From JBGAWK01 sp044227665 (GTDB lineage: Bacteria > Bacteroidota > Bacteroidia > Chitinophagales > JADIYW01), in contig JBGAWK010000019.1 of assembly GCA_044227665.1 (NCBI GenBank), positions 1 through 39,833 on the forward strand: a stretch of DNA of 39,833 nt. Reading direction: 5' to 3'. Below the pieces are notes generated by a model. The model had not been told where the DNA came from and made no database searches. It saw only the letters and a list, made by a program, of their open reading frames with translations. A program made the position numbers and the translations under genes. Below are positions 33,664 through 39,833 of this stretch, in pieces (the stretch's first letter is position 1; each line of letters begins with the position of its first letter).

Positions 33664-35192
33664 ATTACCCTGTTAAAATATTTAGAAAACTGCATCATAG
33701 CAGCAATATTGCTTACCTGTATCTTACCACTCATAAAAGCCATCTCCGGTGCCATACGTCCCAATTCTATGTCTGCATAGGTGGCAGCATCGGAGATGAT
33801 AGTACAGTCTGCCGTACCTGTAAGTCCTTCGCTTACCGTTGCCGTGCCTGCAATAATGGAAACAGTATATTGTCCGCCTCCATCTCCTGAAATGTCGAAA
33901 TGGAATGTAGTGCTATATCCTGCTGCCTTTTCTGTCTTCAATCGCTGAGGTATAGATGCTATAATTTCTGCTGCTGTCTGTGGTGTACCCCAGGGCTTGC
34001 CTTGAGGCATATCTGTGGCGGTTTCATCATAGACTTTCTTATATTTTATATCATCAATGATTATCTTGGCTAGTATTTCGCGCATAATCTGAGAAGTGCC
34101 CCCTACGATGGTACCCACACGCGAGTCTCTGTATGCGCGAGCTATGGGATACTCTTCCATATATCCATAGCCACCAAAACATTGTAAGCAGGTATCTACC
34201 ACTTTATTGCTAAGTTCCGACCCCATAAGCTTTACCATACTGGCATGTTTTACGGGAACTTCCTCATTGTGATAGAGCCAAGCTGTATAATATACCATCT
34301 GTCGCAAAGCTTCTACTTCGAGGCACAAATTCACTATATCATGTCTTAGCACTTGGAATTTATTGATTTTTTTGCCGAAGGCTTCACGCTCATTCATATA
34401 TTTCAGGGTCATTTCTATACATACATCACAGCCGCCCAAGCTCATAATTCCGGCAACGAGGCGTTCCAGTTGGAAGCTTTCCATGATATAGAAAAAGCCC
34501 ATACCTACTTTCCCTACAATGTTTTCTGCCGGCACACGGACATTGTCGAAAGCCAATTCTCCTGTATCTGACGAGTGCCATCCTATTTTTTTGAGTTGTG
34601 AAGAGCTGAACCCTGGTGTGCCACGCTCTACAACAATAAGGGATACCCCGTTTATACCTGCGGAGGTGTCCGTTTTACAGGCTACCACCACAAAGTCACA
34701 AAAATGACCATTGGTAATAAAAGTTTTAGAGCCATTGAGAACCCACTCATTACCTTCACGTATGGCTGTAGTGCGAATTGCTGCCACGTCTGAGCCACCA
34801 AATGGTTCGGTAATAGCAATAGCACCCACCATATCTCCATTTATTGCAGGGCGGAGAAACCGCTCCTTCAAGTCATGGCTGCCAGCTTCGGCAAGGTGAT
34901 TGGTAGCCATATACTGGTGTACGCTTACCGCCGCACATACTCCAGCATAGCCACTCTTTGCCAATTCTTCCAGATAGGCTACAGAATAAAAAATATCGGC
35001 ACTGCTACCACCGTATTTTTCATCATGGTTGACACCCAAAAATCCATGTTGTCCGAGTTTGGTGAAGAGGGATCTATCTATTTTTTCTTCTTGTTCCCAT
35101 TTGTCGGCATAGGGTTTTATTTCTTTCTCTACAAAACTGCGGACACTCTGACGGAAAAGTTCATGGTCTTCATTGAAATAAGGTGATTTCAT
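33660..35192 (-). CDS. Acyl-CoA dehydrogenase with fused C-terminal SCP2 domain
   Basis: A 510-residue protein, about 120-130 longer than a normal acyl-CoA dehydrogenase. The dehydrogenase part (1-385) has the N-terminal helical domain, the FAD-binding middle part (AIAITEPFGGSDVAAIRT, GSKTFITNGHFCDFVVV) and the C-terminal domain with the catalytic-Glu region CFGGYGYMEEYPIARAYRDS and IVGGTSQIMREILAK. It oxidises acyl-CoA to 2-enoyl-CoA. After a linker, residues about 411-510 look like an SCP2 lipid-binding domain: FHFDISGDGGGQYTVSI, ADCTIISDAATYADIELG and MAPEMAFMSGKIQVSN. The SCP2 part may hold or deliver a lipid or acyl-CoA substrate. Its natural acyl chain is unknown; electron transfer would go through ETF. 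Confidence 0.9.
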   Translation of the reverse strand: MKSPYFNEDHELFRQSVRSFVEKEIKPYADKWEQEEKIDRSLFTKLGQHGFLGVNHDEKYGGSSADIFYSVAYLEELAKSGYAGVCAAVSVHQYMATNHLAEAGSHDLKERFLRPAINGDMVGAIAITEPFGGSDVAAIRTTAIREGNEWVLNGSKTFITNGHFCDFVVVACKTDTSAGINGVSLIVVERGTPGFSSSQLKKIGWHSSDTGELAFDNVRVPAENIVGKVGMGFFYIMESFQLERLVAGIMSLGGCDVCIEMTLKYMNEREAFGKKINKFQVLRHDIVNLCLEVEALRQMVYYTAWLYHNEEVPVKHASMVKLMGSELSNKVVDTCLQCFGGYGYMEEYPIARAYRDSRVGTIVGGTSQIMREILAKIIIDDIKYKKVYDETATDMPQGKPWGTPQTAAEIIASIPQRLKTEKAAGYSTTFHFDISGDGGGQYTVSIIAGTATVSEGLTGTADCTIISDAATYADIELGRMAPEMAFMSGKIQVSNIAAMMQFSKYFNRVI

Positions 35193-35205
35193 TTATGTAT
35201 ATTTG
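35173..35205 (+). promoter_or_regulatory. Candidate promoter of the secreted alpha/beta hydrolase gene
   Basis: TTG at 35173-35175, 22 bases, then TATATTTG at 35198-35205, an exact TAnnTTTG match. The predicted start is near 35212, 6 bases before the ATG at 35218, so the leader is very short. The element overlaps the first codons of the divergent acyl-CoA dehydrogenase gene, so the two genes share a 25-base control region. Confidence 0.45.
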
Positions 35206-35217
35206 TTTTTTTATTGA

Positions 35218-36573
35218 ATGAACGTTTGGTATAAATATAGGGGTATAAAAATATTTTTTGGATATCTGAGTCTATTTTTTTTAAAAATAAATACGTTACA
35301 GGCACAAACGCTACACTGCAATAGTACAAGCAGCCTATATCTTAGCGATATATATAAAAATTTTTCTCAAGATAGATTCAATTATGCTACTGTAAATGAT
35401 TATAGCGGAAATAGCGTGACACTATTTGCGGATATTTACAGACCCCTACTGTCCAGTGTCAGCAAGCGTGCTACTATAGTAATATTTACGGGAGGAGGCT
35501 TCAAAAATACGTATATTACTGCGCCCATACTCAGGGCGTGGGCTAAAGATTTTACGTCTCGCGGTTATAATGTCATTATCCCCATGTATCGCACAGGGTG
35601 GCAAGGTTTCGACGTAGGCTTATGCGGTGCAGGAACTAATGCCGACTTTATCGAGGCTATGTATAGAGCATTACAGGATGAAAGACGATTACTCCAATAC
35701 ATACGGGACAATTCTACACGATGGCAAATTGATACTGAAGCTATTTTTGAAATGGGGTATAGTGCCGGCGCACTCTTGGTACTCGGCAATGTAGGAGGCG
35801 GTGATGTCATCTATACGGAAGCACAGCAACAGAACTTGGGTGAAATGCCACAGGCTGCACTGAATGTAAAAGGCCTCATAACGCTTACAGGTGCGGTAGT
35901 GAGCAGGAATTATTCCGAGGATATACCACCTCTCTTGCTCTTGCATGGCACTTGTGACAATGCAGTACCTATGGAAGAGGGCAGACTTGCAGGATGTGCT
36001 AATCTCTCTTACCTATATGGCAGCAGTACCGTCTATAGTGACCTTAGAGATAAGTCATGTGTACAATTGGAAGTATTTTGCAACTATGGTCATGATTTTA
36101 GAAGTGGCGATGATGGGGATGAAATTGCATCATCTTTTACCTATATCAGCAATCTGTCATCACAATTTATGTATAATATCTTATGTCAAAAAAATTGTAC
36201 TTCTACTGCCAATGCAGCAAACGATAGTTTGCAGAGACCTACAGTATATTCATGCCATCCCAATGTAGGTAATGAATTCTGTACTCAGTGGAGCAAAAAA
36301 GAGGATAATATTCAGATTACACCTTCGGTATTAAATGGCGATAATATACTAAAGATATTGTCGCAATGCAAAATACCCTATCCTGAGGCTTCATTGGTAA
36401 TTACGAATATAATAGGCAGCGAGGTATTTGCCACACACATTTCCCTACCTGTCGGAAATACCAATACGATAATAGCTCTTCCTGAATCATTGGAGAAAGG
36501 AGTTTATTGTGTATATATCTCTACAGAGAAGCAAATTCTCACCTATTCCAAGCTGCTGAAAGTTGCAGAATAA
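35218..36573 (+). CDS. Secreted alpha/beta hydrolase (esterase/lipase-like) with T9SS-like C-terminal domain
   Basis: A 451-residue exported protein. The signal peptide is hydrophobic (KIFFGYLSLFFLKINTLQAQ). The alpha/beta hydrolase domain (about 60-330) has an oxyanion-type FTGGGFKN, the nucleophile elbow EMGYSAGALL, the acid in LHGTCDNAVP and the His in CNYGHDFRSG. Several cysteines in the mature part could form disulfides. After a linker, residues about 375-451 form a beta domain (LVITNIIGSEVFATHISLP, then LEKGVYCVYISTEKQ) like type A T9SS sorting domains, so surface secretion through T9SS is likely. The substrate is unknown; a carboxylesterase acting on polymer or lipid esters is the most general reading. 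Confidence 0.85.
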   Translation: MNVWYKYRGIKIFFGYLSLFFLKINTLQAQTLHCNSTSSLYLSDIYKNFSQDRFNYATVNDYSGNSVTLFADIYRPLLSSVSKRATIVIFTGGGFKNTYITAPILRAWAKDFTSRGYNVIIPMYRTGWQGFDVGLCGAGTNADFIEAMYRALQDERRLLQYIRDNSTRWQIDTEAIFEMGYSAGALLVLGNVGGGDVIYTEAQQQNLGEMPQAALNVKGLITLTGAVVSRNYSEDIPPLLLLHGTCDNAVPMEEGRLAGCANLSYLYGSSTVYSDLRDKSCVQLEVFCNYGHDFRSGDDGDEIASSFTYISNLSSQFMYNILCQKNCTSTANAANDSLQRPTVYSCHPNVGNEFCTQWSKKEDNIQITPSVLNGDNILKILSQCKIPYPEASLVITNIIGSEVFATHISLPVGNTNTIIALPESLEKGVYCVYISTEKQILTYSKLLKVAE

Positions 36574-36574
36574 T

Positions 36575-36589
36575 TTAGAATCATTATAA
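36575..36589. promoter_or_regulatory. 7-1-7 dyad upstream of the ECF sigma gene, PerR/Fur-box-like
   Basis: TTAGAAT-C-ATTATAA differs from the PerR consensus TTATAATnATTATAA at one position and shares ATTTAGAATCATT and the following TAAAT with the dyad at 25441-25457. It starts two bases after the stop of the hydrolase gene and lies about 40 bases before the TTG of the sigma-factor promoter. The rest of 36590-36684 is AT-rich spacer. Confidence 0.35.
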
Positions 36590-36628
36590 ATAATTATTGG
36601 TTCATTAATAATATTTATGAATAAATAC

Positions 36629-36660
36629 TTGACATCAATATTGCTTATGAATTATATTTA
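36629..36660 (+). promoter_or_regulatory. Candidate promoter of the ECF sigma factor gene
   Basis: TTGACA at 36629-36634, then TATATTTA at 36653-36660 (21 bases after TTG). This fits TTG-N21-TAnnTTTG with one mismatch, and equally resembles a general TTGACA-N18-TATATT promoter. The transcript would start near 36667, 18 bases before the ATG. Confidence 0.45.
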
Positions 36661-36684
36661 CTACATAAAATAATTATAGAGCGT

Positions 36685-37188
36685 ATGATACCTTTTAAAA
36701 GTGAAGTTCTGAATGCACAGAAATATTTAAAACCTTTTGCCTTAAAATTAACTAATGATATTGTAGATGCGGAAGATTTAATACAAGAGACTATGTTTAA
36801 AGCATTTTCTAATGAGAATAAATTTTCACAAGGCACAAATCTTAAAGCTTGGCTTTTTACTATCATGAAAAATATTTTTATCAATGATTATAGAAAAAAA
36901 GTGAAGCAGAATACAGTCGTAGATACTACCGACAACTTATATTATATCAATTCTTCTACGGTAATAGGCAATACAGGAGAGCGCAATTTTGTAATGCGCG
37001 ACATTCAGCAAGCCCTCTTACAGCTGTCACCTGAGTTCAGAGTGCCATTTATGATGTATTTCAATGGATATAAGTACAATGAGATTTCCGAGAAGCTAAA
37101 TCTGCCTTTAGGTACGGTGAAGAGTAGGATATTCTTTGCTCGTAAAGATTTGAAGAAACTTCTCAAGCAATACGAAGATATTCTGTAA
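36685..37188 (+). CDS. ECF-type sigma-70 family RNA polymerase sigma factor
   Basis: A 167-residue sigma factor. Region 2 (about 8-75) has LKPFALKLTNDIVDAEDLIQ and the -10 recognition helix GTNLKAWLFTIMKNIFINDY; region 4 (about 105-160) has LSPEFRVPFMMYFNGYKYNE and the helix-turn-helix LPLGTVKSRIFFARKDLKKL. It lacks regions 1 and 3, as in ECF factors. It resembles a type common in Bacteroidota that is often encoded without an adjacent anti-sigma factor; here too the next gene is phoH on the other strand, so control must come from elsewhere. The 7-1-7 dyad upstream is a candidate operator. Its targets cannot be told. Confidence 0.93.
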   Translation: MIPFKSEVLNAQKYLKPFALKLTNDIVDAEDLIQETMFKAFSNENKFSQGTNLKAWLFTIMKNIFINDYRKKVKQNTVVDTTDNLYYINSSTVIGNTGERNFVMRDIQQALLQLSPEFRVPFMMYFNGYKYNEISEKLNLPLGTVKSRIFFARKDLKKLLKQYEDIL

Positions 37189-37193
37189 GGAAA

Positions 37194-38177
37194 TTATTTA
37201 TCTTTTTCTTTGGGATTTTCTGTTTTTTCGGATTGCTTTTGCCTGTCGTAGGCTCTGATAATTTCTTTTACAAGCCTATGTCTTACCACATCTTCTTCAG
37301 AGAGATATATCATGGCTATACCTTTTATTTCTTTGAGGATATCCATAGTAGATTTCAGTCCCGACTGCTGATTCCTAGGCAAGTCTATCTGTGATAGGTC
37401 GCCGGTGATAATACACTTAGCGGAGGGACCTATTCTAGTAAGGAACATCTTCAATTGTAGGGAAGTGGCGTTTTGGGCTTCATCCAATATCATAAAAGAA
37501 TTATCTAGCGTTCTACCTCTCATAAATGCCAGCGGGGCTACTTCTATGATGCGATTTTGCATATAATAGGCTAATTTATCGGGAGGTATCATATCATCTA
37601 GTGCATCATACAAGGGACGCAGGTAAGGGTCGATTTTTTCTTTCAAATCACCGGGGAGGAAGCCTAAGTTTTCTCCTGCTTCTACGGCAGGGCGTGTAAG
37701 TACGATTTTTTTTATCCATTTATTTTTAAGCGCACGTACTGCCAATGCCACAGCGGTATATGTTTTCCCAGTACCTGCGGGACCTGTTGCAAATAAGATG
37801 TCATTGTATTCAGACTTTTCTACCATGATCTGCTGATTGGCGGTGCGTGCTCTTACGAGAAGACCATTATTGCCATACACAAGTACATTGTCTTTGAATT
37901 CGGGAAATCTAGTTTCATAGGGATTATTGCCGGAGAGGATTTCTTCCAGATATTGATCGGAAATTTTGCCATAACGCTCCAGATAGTCTATGATGGTATC
38001 TACTTTTAGCTTAAAGTCTTCCAATACTTCTTCACTACCTACTGCTAGTATTTTGCTGCCACGAGCTACTAAGTTTAATTTATTAAAAGACCTTTTAAGG
38101 ATTTTTAGCCTAGAATTGTTCATGCCGAAAAATTCTAATGGATCAATACTATCTATTTTTAATACTATTTCGCTCAA
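37194..38177 (-). CDS. phoH: PhoH family ATPase
   Basis: A 327-residue cytoplasmic ATPase of the PhoH/YbeZ type. After an N-terminal domain (about 1-115) come Walker A GPAGTGKTYTAVALAVRAL, the PhoH-specific LTRPAVEAGENLGFLPGDL and Walker B SFMILDEAQNAT. ITGDLSQIDLPRNQQSGL and the C-terminal Arg-finger-like EEDVVRHRLVKEII follow. Relatives act in ribosome and RNA metabolism together with the RNase YbeY; that link is established for the family, not shown here. It converges with the sigma factor gene (5 bases between the stops) and diverges from the DUF62 gene. The tail is highly charged (SEKTENPKEKDK). Confidence 0.94.
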   Translation of the reverse strand: MSEIVLKIDSIDPLEFFGMNNSRLKILKRSFNKLNLVARGSKILAVGSEEVLEDFKLKVDTIIDYLERYGKISDQYLEEILSGNNPYETRFPEFKDNVLVYGNNGLLVRARTANQQIMVEKSEYNDILFATGPAGTGKTYTAVALAVRALKNKWIKKIVLTRPAVEAGENLGFLPGDLKEKIDPYLRPLYDALDDMIPPDKLAYYMQNRIIEVAPLAFMRGRTLDNSFMILDEAQNATSLQLKMFLTRIGPSAKCIITGDLSQIDLPRNQQSGLKSTMDILKEIKGIAMIYLSEEDVVRHRLVKEIIRAYDRQKQSEKTENPKEKDK

Positions 38178-38184
38178 AGATTTA

Positions 38185-38192
38185 TAATTTTG
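38185..38192 (+). promoter_or_regulatory. Candidate -7 box for the SAM hydroxide adenosyltransferase gene
   Basis: TAATTTTG matches TAnnTTTG exactly and lies 17 bases before the ATG at 38210, giving a leader of about 11 bases. It excludes the upstream in-frame ATG at 38138 as the start, since that codon lies inside phoH and before the promoter. No TTG element is seen upstream. Confidence 0.45.
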
Positions 38193-38209
38193 TATTATAC
38201 AATAAAACT

Positions 38210-38986
38210 ATGCAAATTGTTGCACTCCTTACAGATTATGGCCTTACAGATTATTATGTAGCACAATTGAAAGGAGAAGTCTATTCTGCATGTCCTTCCG
38301 TAAATATAATAGATATTAGTCACAACGTTCCTCCTTATAATATTAACGCTGGCGCATGGATGTTGAAAAATACTTTCAGGTCATTTCCATCAGAGACAAT
38401 TTTTATGGCTTTGATAGCAGAGCAACACTATTCCTATCAAAGATTGCTGGCATGTAAGTATTCTGGCTACTATTTTCTGATACCCGATAATGGTATTATT
38501 ACAATGATTTTGGATCATAATCCTCCGGAAATGATGGTGGCAATAGATACTAACATCATATCTAGCCCTACCAATATAGGACAATTTATGCGTGCCCTGA
38601 AGGAAATAAGCTACAATAGAAATATGTCATCACTGGGGAACGCAGTAACTAATTACAAAAAACTTATTCCACAGACACCTTTTATGGGTGAAAATAGTAT
38701 TACAGGTGCTGTAATGTTTATAGACTACTTTGGCAATGCTATTACCAATATCCATATCAGCGAATTTAACAAATTCAATTATGCACAGCTAAAAATCCAT
38801 TATAGACGTAGAGAGCAAATCAGCAGATTAGTAAAATACTATTCCGAAGTACAGGAAGGTGACGACCTAGCTCGCTTCAATGATGCCGGATATTTGGAAA
38901 TATGTATGCGTGGCGACCATGCCGCACAACGCATGGGCATAAAGGTGTCAGATTCTGTAATTATAGAGTTCTTAGGGGGATTTTAG
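38210..38986 (+). CDS. SAM hydroxide adenosyltransferase (DUF62)
   Basis: A 258-residue enzyme of the chlorinase/fluorinase/DUF62 family. Most members, as here with no halogen-enzyme context, split S-adenosylmethionine with water to adenosine and methionine. Family motifs are IVALLTDYGLTDYYVAQLKG (conserved Asp residues), IDISHNVPPYNINAGAWML, YFLIPDNGIITMI and the C-terminal-domain segment MFIDYFGNAITNI. The start MQIVALLTDYG is where the family begins. A longer frame from 38138 would add residues overlapping phoH. Its biological purpose is unclear across the family. Confidence 0.9.
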   Translation: MQIVALLTDYGLTDYYVAQLKGEVYSACPSVNIIDISHNVPPYNINAGAWMLKNTFRSFPSETIFMALIAEQHYSYQRLLACKYSGYYFLIPDNGIITMILDHNPPEMMVAIDTNIISSPTNIGQFMRALKEISYNRNMSSLGNAVTNYKKLIPQTPFMGENSITGAVMFIDYFGNAITNIHISEFNKFNYAQLKIHYRRREQISRLVKYYSEVQEGDDLARFNDAGYLEICMRGDHAAQRMGIKVSDSVIIEFLGGF

Positions 38987-39002
38987 TTAGGTATAACGGT
39001 TG

Positions 39003-39111
39003 AAAATTGGCGATGGTTGTCCGTGTTTTGCACTAACCAACACTTATTTACGAATTAAATATAATACATAAAACTTACTTTTCCAGATCAACCACAACTA
39101 TTGCCAATTTT
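39003..39111. repeat. Long imperfect inverted repeat after the DUF62 gene
   Basis: AAAATTGGCGATGGTTGT (39003-39020) pairs with ACAACTATTGCCAATTTT (39094-39111): 16 of 18 positions complementary, the other two being G/T-type pairs on one strand. The arms are 73 bases apart, and the space holds a smaller GTGTT/AACAC hairpin. The structure fills the 140-base gap between the DUF62 gene and the minus-strand lipoprotein gene. It could be a folded RNA end, a miniature mobile element or an attC-like recombination site; nothing decides between these. Confidence 0.55.
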
Positions 39112-39126
39112 TTGTTGGCTGTAGGT

Positions 39127-39690
39127 TTATAATCTATCTCCATATTCTTTTATTGTCATAAAACTAGTATCTCCGGAGAAACTTATTTCTTTTAATTTTT
39201 TTCGTAAGTTTTCTAATCCATTAATTGATTTACTTGTTCTATTTGTAAATGAAAAAATAAAATATTGATTAATGACAACTACAGAATCATGATCAAAAGG
39301 ACTTTTACATTTTTCTGCTATAAAATATGATTTATCAAAAATAAACTTGTTAAAGTAGTCTGTTAATGGTGTCATACTACCACCTTTTTCAAAATCTGTC
39401 TTGTCTTCGTCACTATAAATAGTGCCGTAATCTATAACGTCAATGCAACCTACTGAAAAAGGATAAACTAATGGAAATCGTCGCCAGTCGAAAAATCCTC
39501 GATTAGTATAAAATTCTTTTGGAACATAGCCTCTGTAACGTTGAGGTTCATACGATTTAATAATCTCTAAGAAATTCGTTGTGTCTTTTTGAATGGATAA
39601 TTTATTTTCAGACAAATTATCACTTGATTTCCAATTACAAGAAAATATCAAGAAAGATATTGATAATAATATTAAGTAATTTTTTATCAT
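39127..39690 (-). CDS. AT-rich orphan lipoprotein of unknown function
   Basis: A 187-residue exported lipoprotein: signal MIKNYLILLSISFLIFSC with lipobox IFSC, then NWKSSDNLSENKLSIQ. The mature part has charged and aromatic segments (YEPQRYRGYVPKEFYTNRGF, DWRRFPLVYPFSVGCIDVID, FIFSFTNRTSKSINGLENLR). I recognise no family. It is richer in A and T than its neighbours, stands alone on its strand, and is bounded on its 3' side by the inverted repeat, so it may have arrived by transfer. From 39691 to the right edge I see no supported gene; two related stretches (ACTTAC...CGTCAG and ACTTCC-CGTCAG) occur near 39720-39755. Confidence 0.75.
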   Translation of the reverse strand: MIKNYLILLSISFLIFSCNWKSSDNLSENKLSIQKDTTNFLEIIKSYEPQRYRGYVPKEFYTNRGFFDWRRFPLVYPFSVGCIDVIDYGTIYSDEDKTDFEKGGSMTPLTDYFNKFIFDKSYFIAEKCKSPFDHDSVVVINQYFIFSFTNRTSKSINGLENLRKKLKEISFSGDTSFMTIKEYGDRL

Positions 39691-39833
39691 TTAAAGAATT
39701 TAGAGTCTGTCAACAAACTTACAGGTAACGTCAGTCTGTGAAAAAACTTCCGTCAGTTTTTTTGTAACAAAAATATACATTTTGCGTAAAAGTAGTAAGC
39801 TAACGGTAGAACCTGTACTGGGTACGCTCATCA

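Noticed and set aside
38210..38986. Fluorinase or chlorinase for halogenated metabolites
   Set aside because: No halogen-metabolism genes are nearby and the sequence looks like the widespread DUF62 hydrolase type; halide use cannot be supported.
39706..39833. End of an insertion sequence at the right edge (GAGTCTGTC and repeated CGTCAG stretches)
   Set aside because: No transposase frame or matching inverted repeat is visible before the window ends, and the 7-base match TACAGGT/ACCTGTA (39720/39811) is short enough for chance.
1..39833. CRISPR array, tRNA, rRNA, prophage genes or riboswitch
   Set aside because: I looked through all intergenic stretches and saw no regularly spaced repeats, cloverleaf sequences, phage genes or known aptamer patterns.

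Overview
The window looks like a chromosomal segment of a Bacteroidota bacterium, probably near Chitinophagales/Sphingobacteriales. The grounds are a complete alternative complex III (ActABCDEF) operon running into a heme-copper oxidase, a TonB-dependent receptor with a DUF4249 lipoprotein partner, secreted proteins with type IX secretion (T9SS) style C-termini, AT-rich DNA, almost no Shine-Dalgarno sequences, and several TAnnTTTG-type -7 boxes, the Bacteroidota promoter signature. This assignment is inference; no rRNA or tRNA is present.

Layout. 1-4.3 kb: a secreted protein of unknown function cut by the left edge, an FtsE-like ABC ATPase, and divergently hemE and an M48 metalloprotease. 4.5-9.3 kb (minus strand): a three-gene operon, thiolase, a GH5 lipoprotein resembling endoglycoceramidases, and the two-domain beta-oxidation enzyme. 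This suggests release of lipid from glycolipids coupled to fatty acid oxidation. 9.5-25.4 kb (minus strand): a roughly 16-kb respiratory operon in the order actA-B-C-D-E-F, cox subunit II, cox subunit I, ctaB, two subunit III-like genes, subunit IV, SCO, DUF420 and a small CPMC-motif membrane protein. It encodes a quinol:cytochrome c oxidoreductase/oxidase pair plus heme and copper maturation factors. A promoter-like box and a 7-1-7 dyad of Fur/PerR type lie upstream, and a hairpin with a short T-run lies at the end. The most unusual protein here is oxidase subunit II, which carries a complete OmpA-type peptidoglycan-binding domain at its C-terminus.

25.7-31.3 kb (minus strand): a cell-envelope operon with a lipoprotein, a subtilisin-like protease with a T9SS-type tail, a TonB-dependent receptor broken into two frames with an apparent internal deletion, and DUF4249. 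31.3-33.2 kb: a possible transposase remnant, a DUF4197 lipoprotein and coaD. 33.2-35.2 kb (minus strand): an acyl-CoA dehydrogenase with a fused SCP2 domain, translationally coupled to a DinB/DUF1569-like protein. 35.2-39.7 kb: a secreted alpha/beta hydrolase with a T9SS-like tail, an ECF sigma factor preceded by a second copy of the 7-1-7 dyad, phoH, a SAM hydroxide adenosyltransferase (DUF62), a long imperfect inverted repeat, and an AT-rich orphan lipoprotein.

Most genes are ordinary for the phylum. The points most worth following up are the subunit II-OmpA fusion, the endoglycoceramidase-like gene inside the beta-oxidation operon, the acyl-CoA dehydrogenase-SCP2 fusion, the paired 7-1-7 dyads, the broken receptor, and the inverted repeat near 39 kb. 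No CRISPR array, prophage or intact insertion sequence was seen.
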